A DNA stretch of 64,000 nucleotides from Antedon mediterranea. Taxonomy: Eukaryota > Echinodermata > Crinoidea > Comatulida > Antedonidae. Made by a program: the position numbers and the translations under genes. The stretch covers positions 11,590,501 through 11,654,500 of the forward strand of contig NC_092672.1 in assembly GCF_964355755.1 (NCBI RefSeq). Reading direction: 5' to 3'. The first letter of the stretch is position 1. Every line of letters starts with the position of its first letter. Shown piece after piece: positions 14,174-26,000 of the stretch. Below the pieces are notes generated by a model. That model was not told the origin of the DNA. It worked only from the letters and a program-made list of their open reading frames with translations, and did not search any database.

Positions 14174-14660
14174 TTAACGTTGAAATAATATTGAAAAACA
14201 AACGTAATAATGGCGTTAACACAATGTAATTTCAACCTTTATTCAATGTTGAAAAAATGTTGTCATTTTAACCAAAAATGCCAAATGGATTTTAACGTTG
14301 AATTAACGTTAACATTATATTGTGTTATAAACGTAACACAATGTTCAATTCAAATCATGTTGCCATTTTAACCAAAAGCCAGCTCGATTATAACGTTAAA
14401 TTATCGTTGAAATGAGATTGATATAGAAACGTAATACTGTAATGGAGTTAAAACATGAAAACATAATTTCAACTTTTATTCAATGATAAATTAACGTTGA
14501 AAAGAGATTGCTAAAGAAACGTATACTGTAAAGGGGTTAAAACATGAAAGCATAATTTATAACTACCTCTTTCAATCTTTTTTCAACATTGAAAACATAT
14601 CCCTTTAACCAAATTCGACTGGATTTCAACGTTAAATTAAATTGATAAATAAACGTAAAC
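14160..14660. repeat. AACGTTGAA-rich degenerate tandem repeat
   Basis: About four loosely related units of roughly 110-120 bp repeat the words TTAACGTTGAA, AACGTAATA, TTTCAACNTTTATTCAATG and TTTTAACCAAAA. They look like diverged copies of a short self-complementary unit. No coding potential is seen. Confidence 0.6.
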
Positions 14661-14663
14661 GGT

Positions 14664-16050
14664 TGGGCGATGACATCAACGGCTTATCTGATGTTTATAT
14701 AGAACGTACCTGTTGCTATAATTTGTAATTGATTCATATAAATGTACAAAATAAAAATGTATGTAAAGATGCCCTTAAACACTCTCTGGCGGACAATTCG
14801 GTTACACAAGGTGTAGGCTTATCCCTTCACGTCCACACCATCCCACTCCCCCTCCGTTCAACACATTGACCAACTCTCTCCCCCTCCCCATCCATGCTCA
14901 AATACACGATCACACCCAGACAAATTATTAAGAACGTAGGTCCAAAAACTCACTCTGGTAGACAAACTGCATATTAGGCCTATATCTATATTAAAACAAA
15001 CTGTATTTCTCTGCTATTTTAAACGGACATTCAAAAAACGGTACGATGTATAGTCAAGACTCATAATTTATCTCAGTCTGGAAGTATCACATTTAAAAAA
15101 TTAAATGTAAATCAAATTTTTTTCGGTGATAGAATATCGTAATTCAATAAACTGTCTCTCTAATGGACAGTTTGGCTATCTTTACCGTTATAACAAATAT
15201 TGGAACGTTTTTGGGCGATGAAATCAACGGCTTATCTGATGTTTATATAGAACGTACCTGTTGCTATAATTTGTAATTGATCCATATAAATGTACTAAAT
15301 ACAAATTAATGTAAAGATGCCCTTAAACTCTCTCTGGCGGAGACTTCAGTTACACACGGTGTAGGCCTATCTCTACACACCATACCCCCTCCCACCCCCT
15401 CCGTTCAACATATCGACTAAACATGAACTAACGCCCCCTCCCCATCCAAGCTCAAATATACGATCACAACCAGACAAATTATTTGGTTAAAAAAGAACTT
15501 AGGCCCGTCCAAAAACTCTCTCTGGTGGACAAACTGCATATTAGGCCTATATCTTTAGGCCTATATTAAAACAAACTGCATTTCTCTGCTATTTTTAAAC
15601 GGACATTCAAAAACGGTACGATGTATAGTCAAGACTCATAATTTTAACCGTCTGGAAGTAGGCCTATCACATTAAAAGAAATTAAATGTATATCATATTT
15701 TTTTCGGTGACAGAATATTGTAATTTAATAAACTGTCTCTTTAGTGGATAGTTGGGATATCTTTTACGTTATAACAAATATTGGCACGTTTTTGGGCGAT
15801 GAAATCAACGGCTTATCTGATGTTTATGTATCATAACGTACCTGTTGCCTGTTATAATTTGTAATTGATCCATATAAATGTAAATATAAATTAATGTAAA
15901 GATGCCCTTAAAAGCTCTTTCTGGCGGACACTGTTACAGTTACACACGATGTAGGCATATCCATTGACACCATGCCCCCTCCTACCCCCTCCGTTTAACA
16001 TATTATTGACCAAACATGAACTCCCCCCCCCCCTCCCAATCCAAGTCCGT
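14664..16050. repeat. ~550-580-bp tandem repeat, 2.5-3 copies
   Basis: Units begin at the word GGGCGATGAMATCAACGGC at 14664, 15211 and 15794, spacings of 547 and 583 bp. Each continues with GGCTTATCTGATGTTTAT, GTACCTGTTGC and a C-rich tract such as CCCCCTCC; the first two also carry AAACGGACATTC, while the third unit ends after the C-rich tract. Copies differ by substitutions and small indels, including extra GGCCTA words. The third is truncated near 16050. Confidence 0.85.
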
Positions 16051-17027
16051 TTTCCTTTGTAAAAATAATAATAAACAATTAAACATAATGTCACATGGGC
16101 CTAAAACAACTTAAGATTAAACAATAATTATAATTATAGATAAAATTCGGAGAGCTATATAGGCTAGGGTGCAAGATAATAATAATAACAATATTTAATA
16201 ATAATAATGAATAATCATAGGCTTATAATGAGTTATATATGAGTATGAGTTTATGAATAACCCTTCATCAATGCATGTGAGAGTACTTGACAAAACTGTC
16301 GGGATATCTAAAATGTTAACTAAGCTAAAATATTCTGTATCTCCCAAAACATGCGTAAATTTCGTAGGAGCATGCAACGTATTATTGTTGTAATTCAATA
16401 GGGGGTTTACTCTGTTACGGGATACTAAAATTGTAGAACAGTGTAACTGTACCACTAACAGAGAGATTTTAAAATCTTTGGTCGTATTACTTACTCTTTC
16501 ATTATTATTACTGTATTATTATTTCTGTAGAAATAGCGCCCTCTGTTGCCAATATTTTCTAATTCGTCAATGTTTAAAAAAAACACAATAGACAATTGTA
16601 AAAGGTCATTTATTAATTAAAAAGAACAAAAAACTACACACAGTATATCAAATACCAGTATAAGTAATACCAATACGAGTAATTGACGGTCTACCACACT
16701 GTAGATACAATAATTACCCACTGTAAAATGGAATCGCCGGGCTATTGTACTAGTTACAGTAATTACCCACTGTAAAATGGAATCGTCGGGCAATTTGACA
16801 AGGTACCGGTTGGCGGACACAAACTCCCTCTAGTAGACATACCGCATGGCGGACAGTCTGCAGCAACATGCAATTGAAAATAACTGTACACACAAAACAC
16901 ACGTGTCTGCTCTTCTTGCTCTCGGTGGTCGTATCGGATTCCTAACCTACACTTCTGCCCTCTTGTCTTTTCTAGGGTTCTAGGGCTAGCCTAGCTATAA
17001 GCTGAGATAAAAACAGAACAAAGAAAA

Positions 17028-20000
17028 ATGGGTAGATCTTCAAAAGATAAACGTGATATTTATTATCGTCTTGCTAAAGAAGAAGGTTGGAGAGCTAGAA
17101 GTGCATTTAAATTATTGCAAATTAACGAAGACTTCGATATATTTTCAGGTAAGTTTTACTCCATCCATGTCCATACATATGGCATGTATCGGGATCCAGT
17201 CAAGTCGCCCCATCGCAAAGTCGCCCCATACAAAGTCGCCCAATACAAAGTCGCCCCATCGCAAAGTCGCCCCAAAACAAAGTCGCCCCGGCACAGTCGC
17301 CCCATTACAAAGTCGCCCCATCGCAAAGTCGCCCCATCGCAAAGTCGCCCCAACGCAAAGTCGCCCCATCGCAAAGTCGCCCCATCGCAAAGTCGCCCCA
17401 TCGCAAAGTCGCCCACGGTTTTATTTCGGAAGTGCCGCCGCTAGTAGTAGTACGCTGTTTTAATCATATAGCGGTTGCGTTTGATATCGATTGCGTTGTT
17501 ACTTTGGTCGCGCTAAAGGTCGTATACATTATAATGTTTATCCTATTAATATATACATAATTTGTGTTTTAATTTTTATTTTACAGGTTTTAATGGAGTG
17601 ATGTGCTTTTTAAAAATCATTAAAAAATAGTCCCTTGTTTGAAAGTTCTAAAAAGATTTCGAAAAGATTATCCCTGATTTATAGTTTCGAAAATAATTTA
17701 ATATGATTTTAAAATTAGTTACCAGAGCCACAATTACGAATCTTTCTTCAACCTACGCGTGGATACCAGCTCATTTTTTAGGATAATATAATAAGTGTAT
17801 AAATAGTAGGCCTTCGTATATTTACAGTAGTTAAAACAATAACAGCGTTGTAAGACAATAAATGTTATATATAGGCTACTTATTGATCATTTTGCATTTA
17901 TTGACAACTTATGTGTCTATAGTTATTTAATTTTAATTATGACTTGAAGAAATAAAAAAAGGGGGATTTCTTCGCCGATATGATCGTTTTACACATGCAG
18001 GTATTTTAGTAAAATTAAAACGCTACATTTTGACCATGGAAAAACCATCGTACAGTATGATTATCGTGTGCGTGTTTTTTTTAAAAGGGGAATCCCCGAC
18101 GGGCAGCAGAAAGACGTAGCAGCTGTGAGAAGGAAACAGATACGAGAAGGAGCAGCTCCGATTGGTTTCAGAGAATGTTTCAGATTGCGAGTCGCTTTTT
18201 ATTCAACAGCAGAATGATCATTTTACTGAAGAAATTCTTTTCAACCCTTTTTGTAATAGAACATTCTAATTATCAATGTATCATGCCTAATAAATATCCT
18301 CATATCGGGTGTTTATTTAATTTTAATAAACAAGACAGTGAAGAGGCACGGAATTACGTACACGGACGTACGACGAATACACACATGCACGTCATCATTT
18401 ACGACATATAGTGGCGATATGATGCAATTTTATAATGGATATAATGATGGGATTGCATTTCCAGGCTTATAATCAATGTTCATTGTAATACTATGTATAT
18501 AATAGTAAACTGAATGTTTATAAATAAATTGTTTTACCTAATTTGTTGCATATAAAAATAAAAGACACAGACGTAGCCTACGTTCCCTATAAAATATTTC
18601 ACATTTAAATTTATGTACTGTTAAATGACATTATGCTGAATAATAGGCTTACTATAATCTTAAACTATGTTTACAAATTGTCATTTTTAAGGCACACATC
18701 TTTCTCTCATCATAGACCTCAGTGTAAAATAAAAACAAAAATCAATTATTAATATAGGCCTAATAATAATAAATATTCATCGACCAAAGTAAAAATAATC
18801 TAGATCGTATAACATCATTTTATCGCGACCAAAATTAAACGCCACCGATTTCGAACGCGACTGATATCATCGTAAAACTCCGACGGGGTTTCCCCATCTG
18901 CAGATGGTGCGTTGTAGTGCGACAACGGCGGAGTAATTACGGGGGGTTTCCCTCTGGTGAGAGCTAGCACGTTAGTGCGACCGCGGAGTGATTAGTTGGG
19001 GGCTTCCTCTCTGATGATTGGGGAGCGTGCCGATCGTGTGACCTGAGACTACATGGCGGGGCTTCCCCTTTTATGCCTACACGTTCCGTGTTATTTTGTG
19101 TATCATTGCGACATTTTACGCACTTTTAAACTATTTTTTAACGTTTTGGGGCGACTTTGCGATGGGGCGACTTTGTGTTGGGGCGACTTTGCGATGGGGC
19201 GACTTTGCGTTGGGGCGACTTTGCGATGGGGCGACTTTGCAATGGGGCGACTGTGTCAGGGCGACTTTGTTTTGGGGCGACTTTGCGATGGGGCGACTGT
19301 GTATGGGGCGACTTTGTATGGGGCGACTTTGCGATGGGGCGACTTGACTAGCATCCCATGTATCATGCGGCATGGTCCTGCATGGTAAGCCTAACCTGGT
19401 CCTAGGCCTCGGCCTAGTTAGGCTAGCCTAGGCCGGTCCTACTACTAGGTAGCCTAAAGCCTATTTTAGACTTTAATTAATAGCCTGCAGACAGGTTAGT
19501 TTAGCTAGCTAGGCCTACAACTACATTCTAAAAAGGCTAGGCCTAGCCTAGTAGAAGATAGTAGAGTAGTAGTAGTACTAGGCCTAGTAAGTAGTAGGTA
19601 GTACTACTAGCCTAGTAGGTTGAATAGGCTCGGCCTACCTAGTAGGCCTAGTAGTACTACTATATATGGCTCGGGCTCAGTATATTAGCAACATTAGGAA
19701 ATGAAAATTCTCAAAAACAAATGTTGACGAAACATTTTATAATTGTTACTAAACTAAAGTGCAACATCTATATTTACTTCTCTGTTATTTTCCTCACATA
19801 ATATTTATCAATGTAAAATTGTCAACAAAATGAATGATTGCAACTGGAATCGTGGTTGTAACCTACGTTACATGTTTTATTTTCGACTTTCAATGTAAAC
19901 GATTATAAAGGCAACAATATTATATTTCTATGAATATGAAACTATAAAATAGTGTATGTAATCAAACAAAAACATGTATAATAACTTACATATTGTTACA

Positions 20001-23000
20001 TTCACTAATACATATTGTATTTTATAGTTTATACTTTATTAACATCTATAATAAAATGAGTCGTCAATCAAAGGTTGTTGTTGATTTCTTGTATGTCCGC
20101 ATACATTCCTGTCTTAAATTCACATAAATTAACACTCATTATTGTACTCTATTAAATAGTCATATGACAAAACTGGTGTTATCTTTCTTAGAAAATGTAT
20201 ACTGTGTTACAATTGAGTAACGTAAATTACGTATTCAGTAACGTAAATTACTGAATTGAAAGATGAATTCGTCATCAAAATAGTTAAATAAAAACAACAT
20301 TTGTAACTTTTAACAATAAACCTCATTGGTATTTTAGATCATTGCCATCACTTTAGTAGGCAAACAGATTATATGTTTCATTAAATCATCCCTTTTTTTT
20401 ATCTTCTATTAATTCAATGCATATTTTATATGTATAATATATATTTATTCATAAAAACTCTCATATGAAAATGTAAATTAGTGAATTTTATAATGCTAGT
20501 GTACATACTATTGTTTTGGTTAATATGATTATTATTATTTATTATAATTCTGTGAACTTTACAGTTGCTTGGCCTAATGCTTATATCAGTCTCAACTTTC
20601 TTAGTAACGTAAGTTACATTTCCTTTAATGTTTCAATTAATTGATTTGATTGCTTCATCGGGGCTTGTGATTGTGATCACACCTAGAGATTTTAATACGT
20701 TTAACTGAAGGGCAAAGTTCTGATGTTTTTGGCAAAGACTTGTGTTTCTTGCTGTGAATTTGACAAGTTTAATATTAGCATTTCTTTGTCGGATTTTCTT
20801 AAACGAGGAAAAAGAAACCTTCCGTTGCTCGGGATTTTCACTTTTGTACTTGGCAAACAAGTTCATCATGTAATCATTGAGGTATCTTATCTGGCGTTTT
20901 TCTTTGGTAGAAGATGTTTTGCAGGCATCTCGTTTTCCTGGCATCATCCTGGAGTTGTCATCTCTTTCCATGAAGCCTAATACTTCATTATGAAGAACTC
21001 CCCACGCCTTTTTTACATACTTCGCAGCTGTGATTCCTTGCTTTTTCGTCTTGGATAGGTTACGTTGACCAAGGCCCGACTCCCTTGAAACACGCGCGAT
21101 TAACCTGTATTTCTTGATTATCTTTCCAGATAGAACATTGCTAATCATTCTTCTGGCCTTCTGCCCTTGATTTATCTCTGTGCTCTCTCTTATTTCATCG
21201 AGCAGTGCATGTGAAAGCAGGAGTTGTTTTTTCAACCCTTTGGGTACTGATCTTGGTGACATACCTAGAAAATTGGAAATTACATCAATACTAAATTAAG
21301 TACGGTTTAGAATATTTAAATATTATCTCAATTGATATGTTCAGGAAGATAATGGTTTAAGCGGCATGTAATGGGCAGAAAAAGAAAATACGTATATTCA
21401 CATCACCATACACGACATGGAACAAGTTATCAATTATAAGGCCTTGAGTACATTTTGTGGATATTTGCTCTATATTATAAATAGCCAATATTATCATTAT
21501 TAATAATAATTATGCGTGAATAAAACAGTACATTCATTCGTGACCTACCTGCATTTCGTAAATCCTGATTTGCTTTCGATCTTGGAGAGTCAGTACTACT
21601 CATGGACGAGTCATGACTGGTAGATGGGATGCAATTCTTATTTACTTTCTTCAAAGCTCTTTCATAGCGCTTGTTTATGGTTTTTTTTTGTATGGTCATT
21701 TTCTGTAACTCCAAATTTAATTTTTCGATGCGACGATGGGCTCGACTTAGTGCTCTGCCAACACGTTTTCGAGTAGAAATACGTCTCTTAAACGACATCT
21801 TGATGCGTAGAGGAGAAGTTGGTGAAACCACATCGGAAGATATGGCTGAATCATCATTACTACTACTAGGTTCGTCAGCTTCTTCTGGGTGTTGTACTTG
21901 TAGTTGGGCTTGAACTTGCTTCACGTACCTTCAATGTTTCTGTACTCTTCTTTTCACCGTCGCTCTCCGTGCATTTCTATCTCTTGTTGTAAGTTCTGCT
22001 GACGGAACATAGTATTTCATTGCACGTCTTGCTTCTGCTTGCAAGTACTCTGCTCCTCGCTTCTCTTTTTGTCGTTCCCGATACGCTGCCTGAATCTCGG
22101 CTCGTGACTTTACCATTATCACCAGTGTCACCTAGTGTTTAACAAAATGTATTAGTATTAAATCGAAATAAACAAATAGTAAACTATATTTTTACACTTT
22201 AAATAACCATAATGTAAAAAAATACATTGACTTTGTATGTAGTAAATTATGTAACTTACGTTACCATGAACTTACTATTAATACTTGTGAGTATCGATAT
22301 TACAATGAAACAAGATGTATCCAGGTACATGACATACGTTTGACAATGAATATTCATAAACATATATACACAGATATTATCTTAATATCATTGCTATGTT
22401 CGGTAATGTTACAACAACATAGACATACAACATCAATGTGAAACTTACGTTACCATAGTATCAAGGGCAAAGAAACTTCCCATAAAATAACCCTAAATAA
22501 AATCAACTCCGGTTGGAGGTAATGTTCATTATTGCCTGTATAATATAACTTAAATTATTTGAATATACTGAGTAGAAAAAAAACAAGACGTCTTAGAAAT
22601 GAGGTATATAAAATGGTAACCTACGTTACATGTAGTGTAATTTACGTTACGTTGTTGCCTATACTAGCTTACTAGTGTAAATTGTACAATGTAATAACAT
22701 ACTTGCATATCTGTCTAATTTCCTAAATTATAAACATTAGGAAAGTTGTTCTAAATGATCTTTAGTGAATTAAGCATTTGAATACTTACTAAAATATACT
22801 CGAAAATCTGATATATGACGAATAAACTATGAAATTGTGAAGAAGTATTTATAAAAACGTGGTCAAAATTGCCGCTGTCTGCCGAATCACGTGGTTAAAA
22901 CTTTTTATTGTTTCAGAGGGCGTTTTCTTGATCATAAGAATATCTGTATTCCTTAGAAATGTCCACAATATTAAAGCTCATCAGTAACAATATATATGGT

Positions 23001-26000
23001 AACGTAAGTTACCATAACGTAAATTTCAAATGAACTTCAAAGGCTCAAATAATTAAATCTTAAAACAACAACAAAATAATCAGTTTAAAATTAAACTTGA
23101 CGTAACTAATCTTATAAATTATTATAACATGTGTGTACACAAACCGGATCCTAAGAAGAAATGGGGTAACGTAGGTTACATCGCTTAACCAATCGTTTTT
23201 CATTAACACTTTCCAGGCAATTTTATAACGTATTTACATTATATTTCATCCGCGCAAGCAATATAATCGTTATCAAGAGTACAAATCACATATAATACGA
23301 AGAAAAACACTTTTATAGGTAATTATTAATTGATATTTAATGCATTTTTTAAAGTCTGTAACGTAAGTTACGTCATTTGTGCGACATATTTAATTGAAGA
23401 ATTTTTTTAAATAAAACTCATTTTTTGTCAAAATTTCACTTACATGCATTAAACGTATAGGTAAGGCTTCAAAATATACAGTATTTACAATGATAAATGG
23501 GATTATATTTAATTTTTACACTAGTGAATATTATGAAATTGGCCGGCGACAGGCGGTTTTGTGTCATATCATGAAGTTTAAAGTGACATTATTTTTTAAG
23601 GGCAAGGATTTTCAAAATGAAACTTGGCCAATACAAAGAATAACGTTTCCTGTACCGTCATAACGCTTTAAATCACACTTTTAGTGCATAGTTTTAAATA
23701 TATACAGTAACACAGTAATTATAGGCGACATTGGTTTTTCATATTCGTGTTGGTATAGTGAGCCTGAGCCATATACCTATATATGGTAGGCCTATATAGG
23801 ATAGGGATCTACTAGATAAGCTAGTGGACTAGAGTAGAGAGCATTCGACTCGGGGACATTTCACCTTTTTTGTATACGTCATTGTTGTTGCAGAAAACTC
23901 TCCCTAGTCTAAGCCCTCTAAGCACTGGGATCCAATGTAGTAGAGAGGAATATGGCCGTCGGTCTAAAGAAGAACTGAAGGAGGAACAAAACAATACAGT
24001 GAACGCCCATCCAAACTTGAAGTTTCTGCATCTGAACATTGGAAACCAGCAGTTAATGCACCAGTCATCAGCCTTATGCACTTATCAATTGTATGACCCA
24101 CTATACGACCCCCGGGAGAGGTGCGTCATGGGTGCGTCATTTACAAATAATTACTGACGCAAGGGTGCGTCAAAAAACCTAGATGGTACGTCACATCAAT
24201 GAACAAGGTGTGTCAATGTCCGTCACTTTACCACCCACCATATCATAAACAACATGGTCACAGTGCATCAAAATAGGTGCGTCATGGTCACCTAAAGGTA
24301 AGTCACATTTTTGACGCACAGGTGCGTCATGGTATTCAAAGGTATGACGCACATCGGACAAATGACGCACCTCTCCCGGGGGTCATATAGTGGGTCATAC
24401 AATTGACAAGTGCATTATTATTTCGTAGAACGAGAGTACTGCAGACTTTGGCTACTGCTGATGCTGGCTAAGTTGTGCAGTCTCAATTTGATTGATCAGG
24501 AACACTAGCTTGAACCACCAACGGATGGCCTGGAAAATACCAGCCGGCCCGGTTGTGTCATTGTAATGCAAAGATAGAACACTAATTTGAGTTTGGCACC
24601 TAAAATTTTCCATTTTTAGGCCCTGGCCCCTATTTAAAATGAGGCACAGTTGTGAAGTGGGCCTAAAGTGGCTCTTGGCAATGTTGGCTCAATTGATTGA
24701 TCAGGAACATTAGGTTAAATCACCAACAAATGGCCTAGGGAAGACCGAATTTTGGTGGTGGTGTGACGTTGCGTTGATAGTGGGGAAGAACAGTGAACAA
24801 CCATCCAAATTTTAAGCTTCTGGATCTGAGTGTTGGAAGCCAGCGGTTGCCCCAGTCATGGTTGCCCCAGTCATGGTTCTCCCAGTCATGGTTCCCCTCA
24901 ACTGTTTATATTACAACTGTCAGATATCTGGCACATGGAACGAGTAGAGCAAATGGAAAGTGAACTTCAGCCTGTAGAGGCAACACGGCAGATTGCCTTA
25001 TTTTGGCGATCCCACTACATTCCCCACTAATTTAATTGTGAAATCAGCGCTCTGATGGCTCCTGGCCACTTCTAATGCTGGCTCAGCTGTGCAGTGGGCC
25101 GTTAAGAGTGGCCCCTGGCTACTGCTAATGCTAGCTCAGCTGTGTAGTAGCCCTAAGAGTGGCTACTGCTAATGCTAGCTCAGCTGTGCAGTGGGCCTAA
25201 GAGAGTGGCTCGTGGCTCCTGCTAATGCTGGCTCATCTGTGCAGTGGGCCTAAGAGTGGCTACTGCTGATGCTGCTCAGCTGTGCAGTGGGCCTAAGAGA
25301 GTGGCTCGTGGCTACTGCTAATGCTGGCTCATCTGTGCAGTGGGCCTAAGAGTGGCTACTGCTGATGCTGCTCAGCTGTGCAGTGGGCCTAAGAGAGTGG
25401 CTCCTGGCTACTGCTGATGCTGGCTCAATTTGATTTCAGGAACATTGGGTTGAACAACCGATGATTGTCAAGAATGTATACTTTTCCCTGCAGTGGCACT
25501 GTTATGGACGTTTCAGTACTTAAGGTCATAATCTTGTTTCATCCACTTCTGGGTTTGGTTGAGTGTCTTCCTTCCTGGTGACTCCATGAGCATCGCAAAT
25601 GCTTTCACTACTGTATTTCAGCATCACACAGTTGGTGCTTCCCCATCGGACAGTGGATCGGTATTGCCCGAACATAAGGTTGTCTGAAAGGTTGACTCCT
25701 CATTCTTACACCTGAAACAGCTCACCTCCCAGAACTTCATCAGATGCATTGCCATTCAGAATGAATTTGTCCATCCCATTCGGCAAGTCGAGGAGAGAGA
25801 TTGGATCCCAGTGAAATTGGTCACTTCACAGACGTGTAGCTTGTCTATCAAACTTCCCAATGAACTCTTTAATATTAATTACCAGCTCTAAGAACAGTTG
25901 AACTTCAGTGCATTTACTTTGTACAAGCACTATACAGATCAGATGATAATTATGTATGTACATTTTCATATTGTAGCAGACAAAAGCTTGGATGTGGTAG

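Larger units (their letters stand above)
12731..16868. mobile_element. Candidate 4.1-kb element with ~30-bp inverted ends
   Basis: The word GCTGCAGACTGTCCGCCATG and the next ~11 bases at about 12731-12761 recur inverted at about 16835-16866 with no visible mismatch. Inside lie a two-copy ~90-bp repeat, an AACGTT-rich zone, three ~550-580-bp tandem units and a nested MITE relic. The GGCGGAC word of the termini recurs internally near 14789, 15346 and 15925, which ties the interior to the ends. No transposase-like frame is visible, so if mobile it is non-autonomous. A target duplication could not be settled because the ends merge into a palindromic GCTGCAGC. The right end lies only ~160 bp before the FTSJ1 start codon. 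Confidence 0.5.
19669..23770 (-). mobile_element. 4.1-kb DNA transposon, unassigned superfamily
   Basis: The left end at 19669 reads GGCTCGGGCTCAGTATATTA. The right end reversed from 23770 reads GGCTCAGGCTCACTATACCA, an inverted repeat of about 20 bp with four mismatches. Both ends are bordered by ATAT, a possible target duplication. The interior holds a minus-strand two-exon gene (20633-22131). Copies of the palindromic 14-mer GTAACGTARGTTAC and close variants fill both subterminal zones (19858-20617 and 22251-23371) and are absent from the coding exons. Such repeats commonly bind transposase, which is my inference here. I cannot place the element in a known superfamily. A stop codon in the gene suggests this copy is dead. 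Confidence 0.65.

Noticed and set aside
17028-17463. Long frames (136-138 aa) beginning in FTSJ1 exon 1 and running through the 16-mer array, and their minus-strand mates
   Set aside because: Past the exon 1 donor at 17149 they only translate the GTCGCCCC repeat in successive frames. The genuine protein continues at 26542.
18175-18411. 78-aa frame in the core of the first fold-back element
   Set aside because: No transposase-like motif or basic domain; short and AT-rich.
19053-19388. Frames of 64-111 aa rich in [15 protein letters not shown] in both strands
   Set aside because: They are the translated right arm of the fold-back element. A 16-bp unit without stops yields open frames in several phases.
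23821-24157. Overlapping 86-95 aa frames on both strands
   Set aside because: They run into the Harbinger-like MITE, and the left part is a repeat with a sister copy near 24785. No family resemblance.
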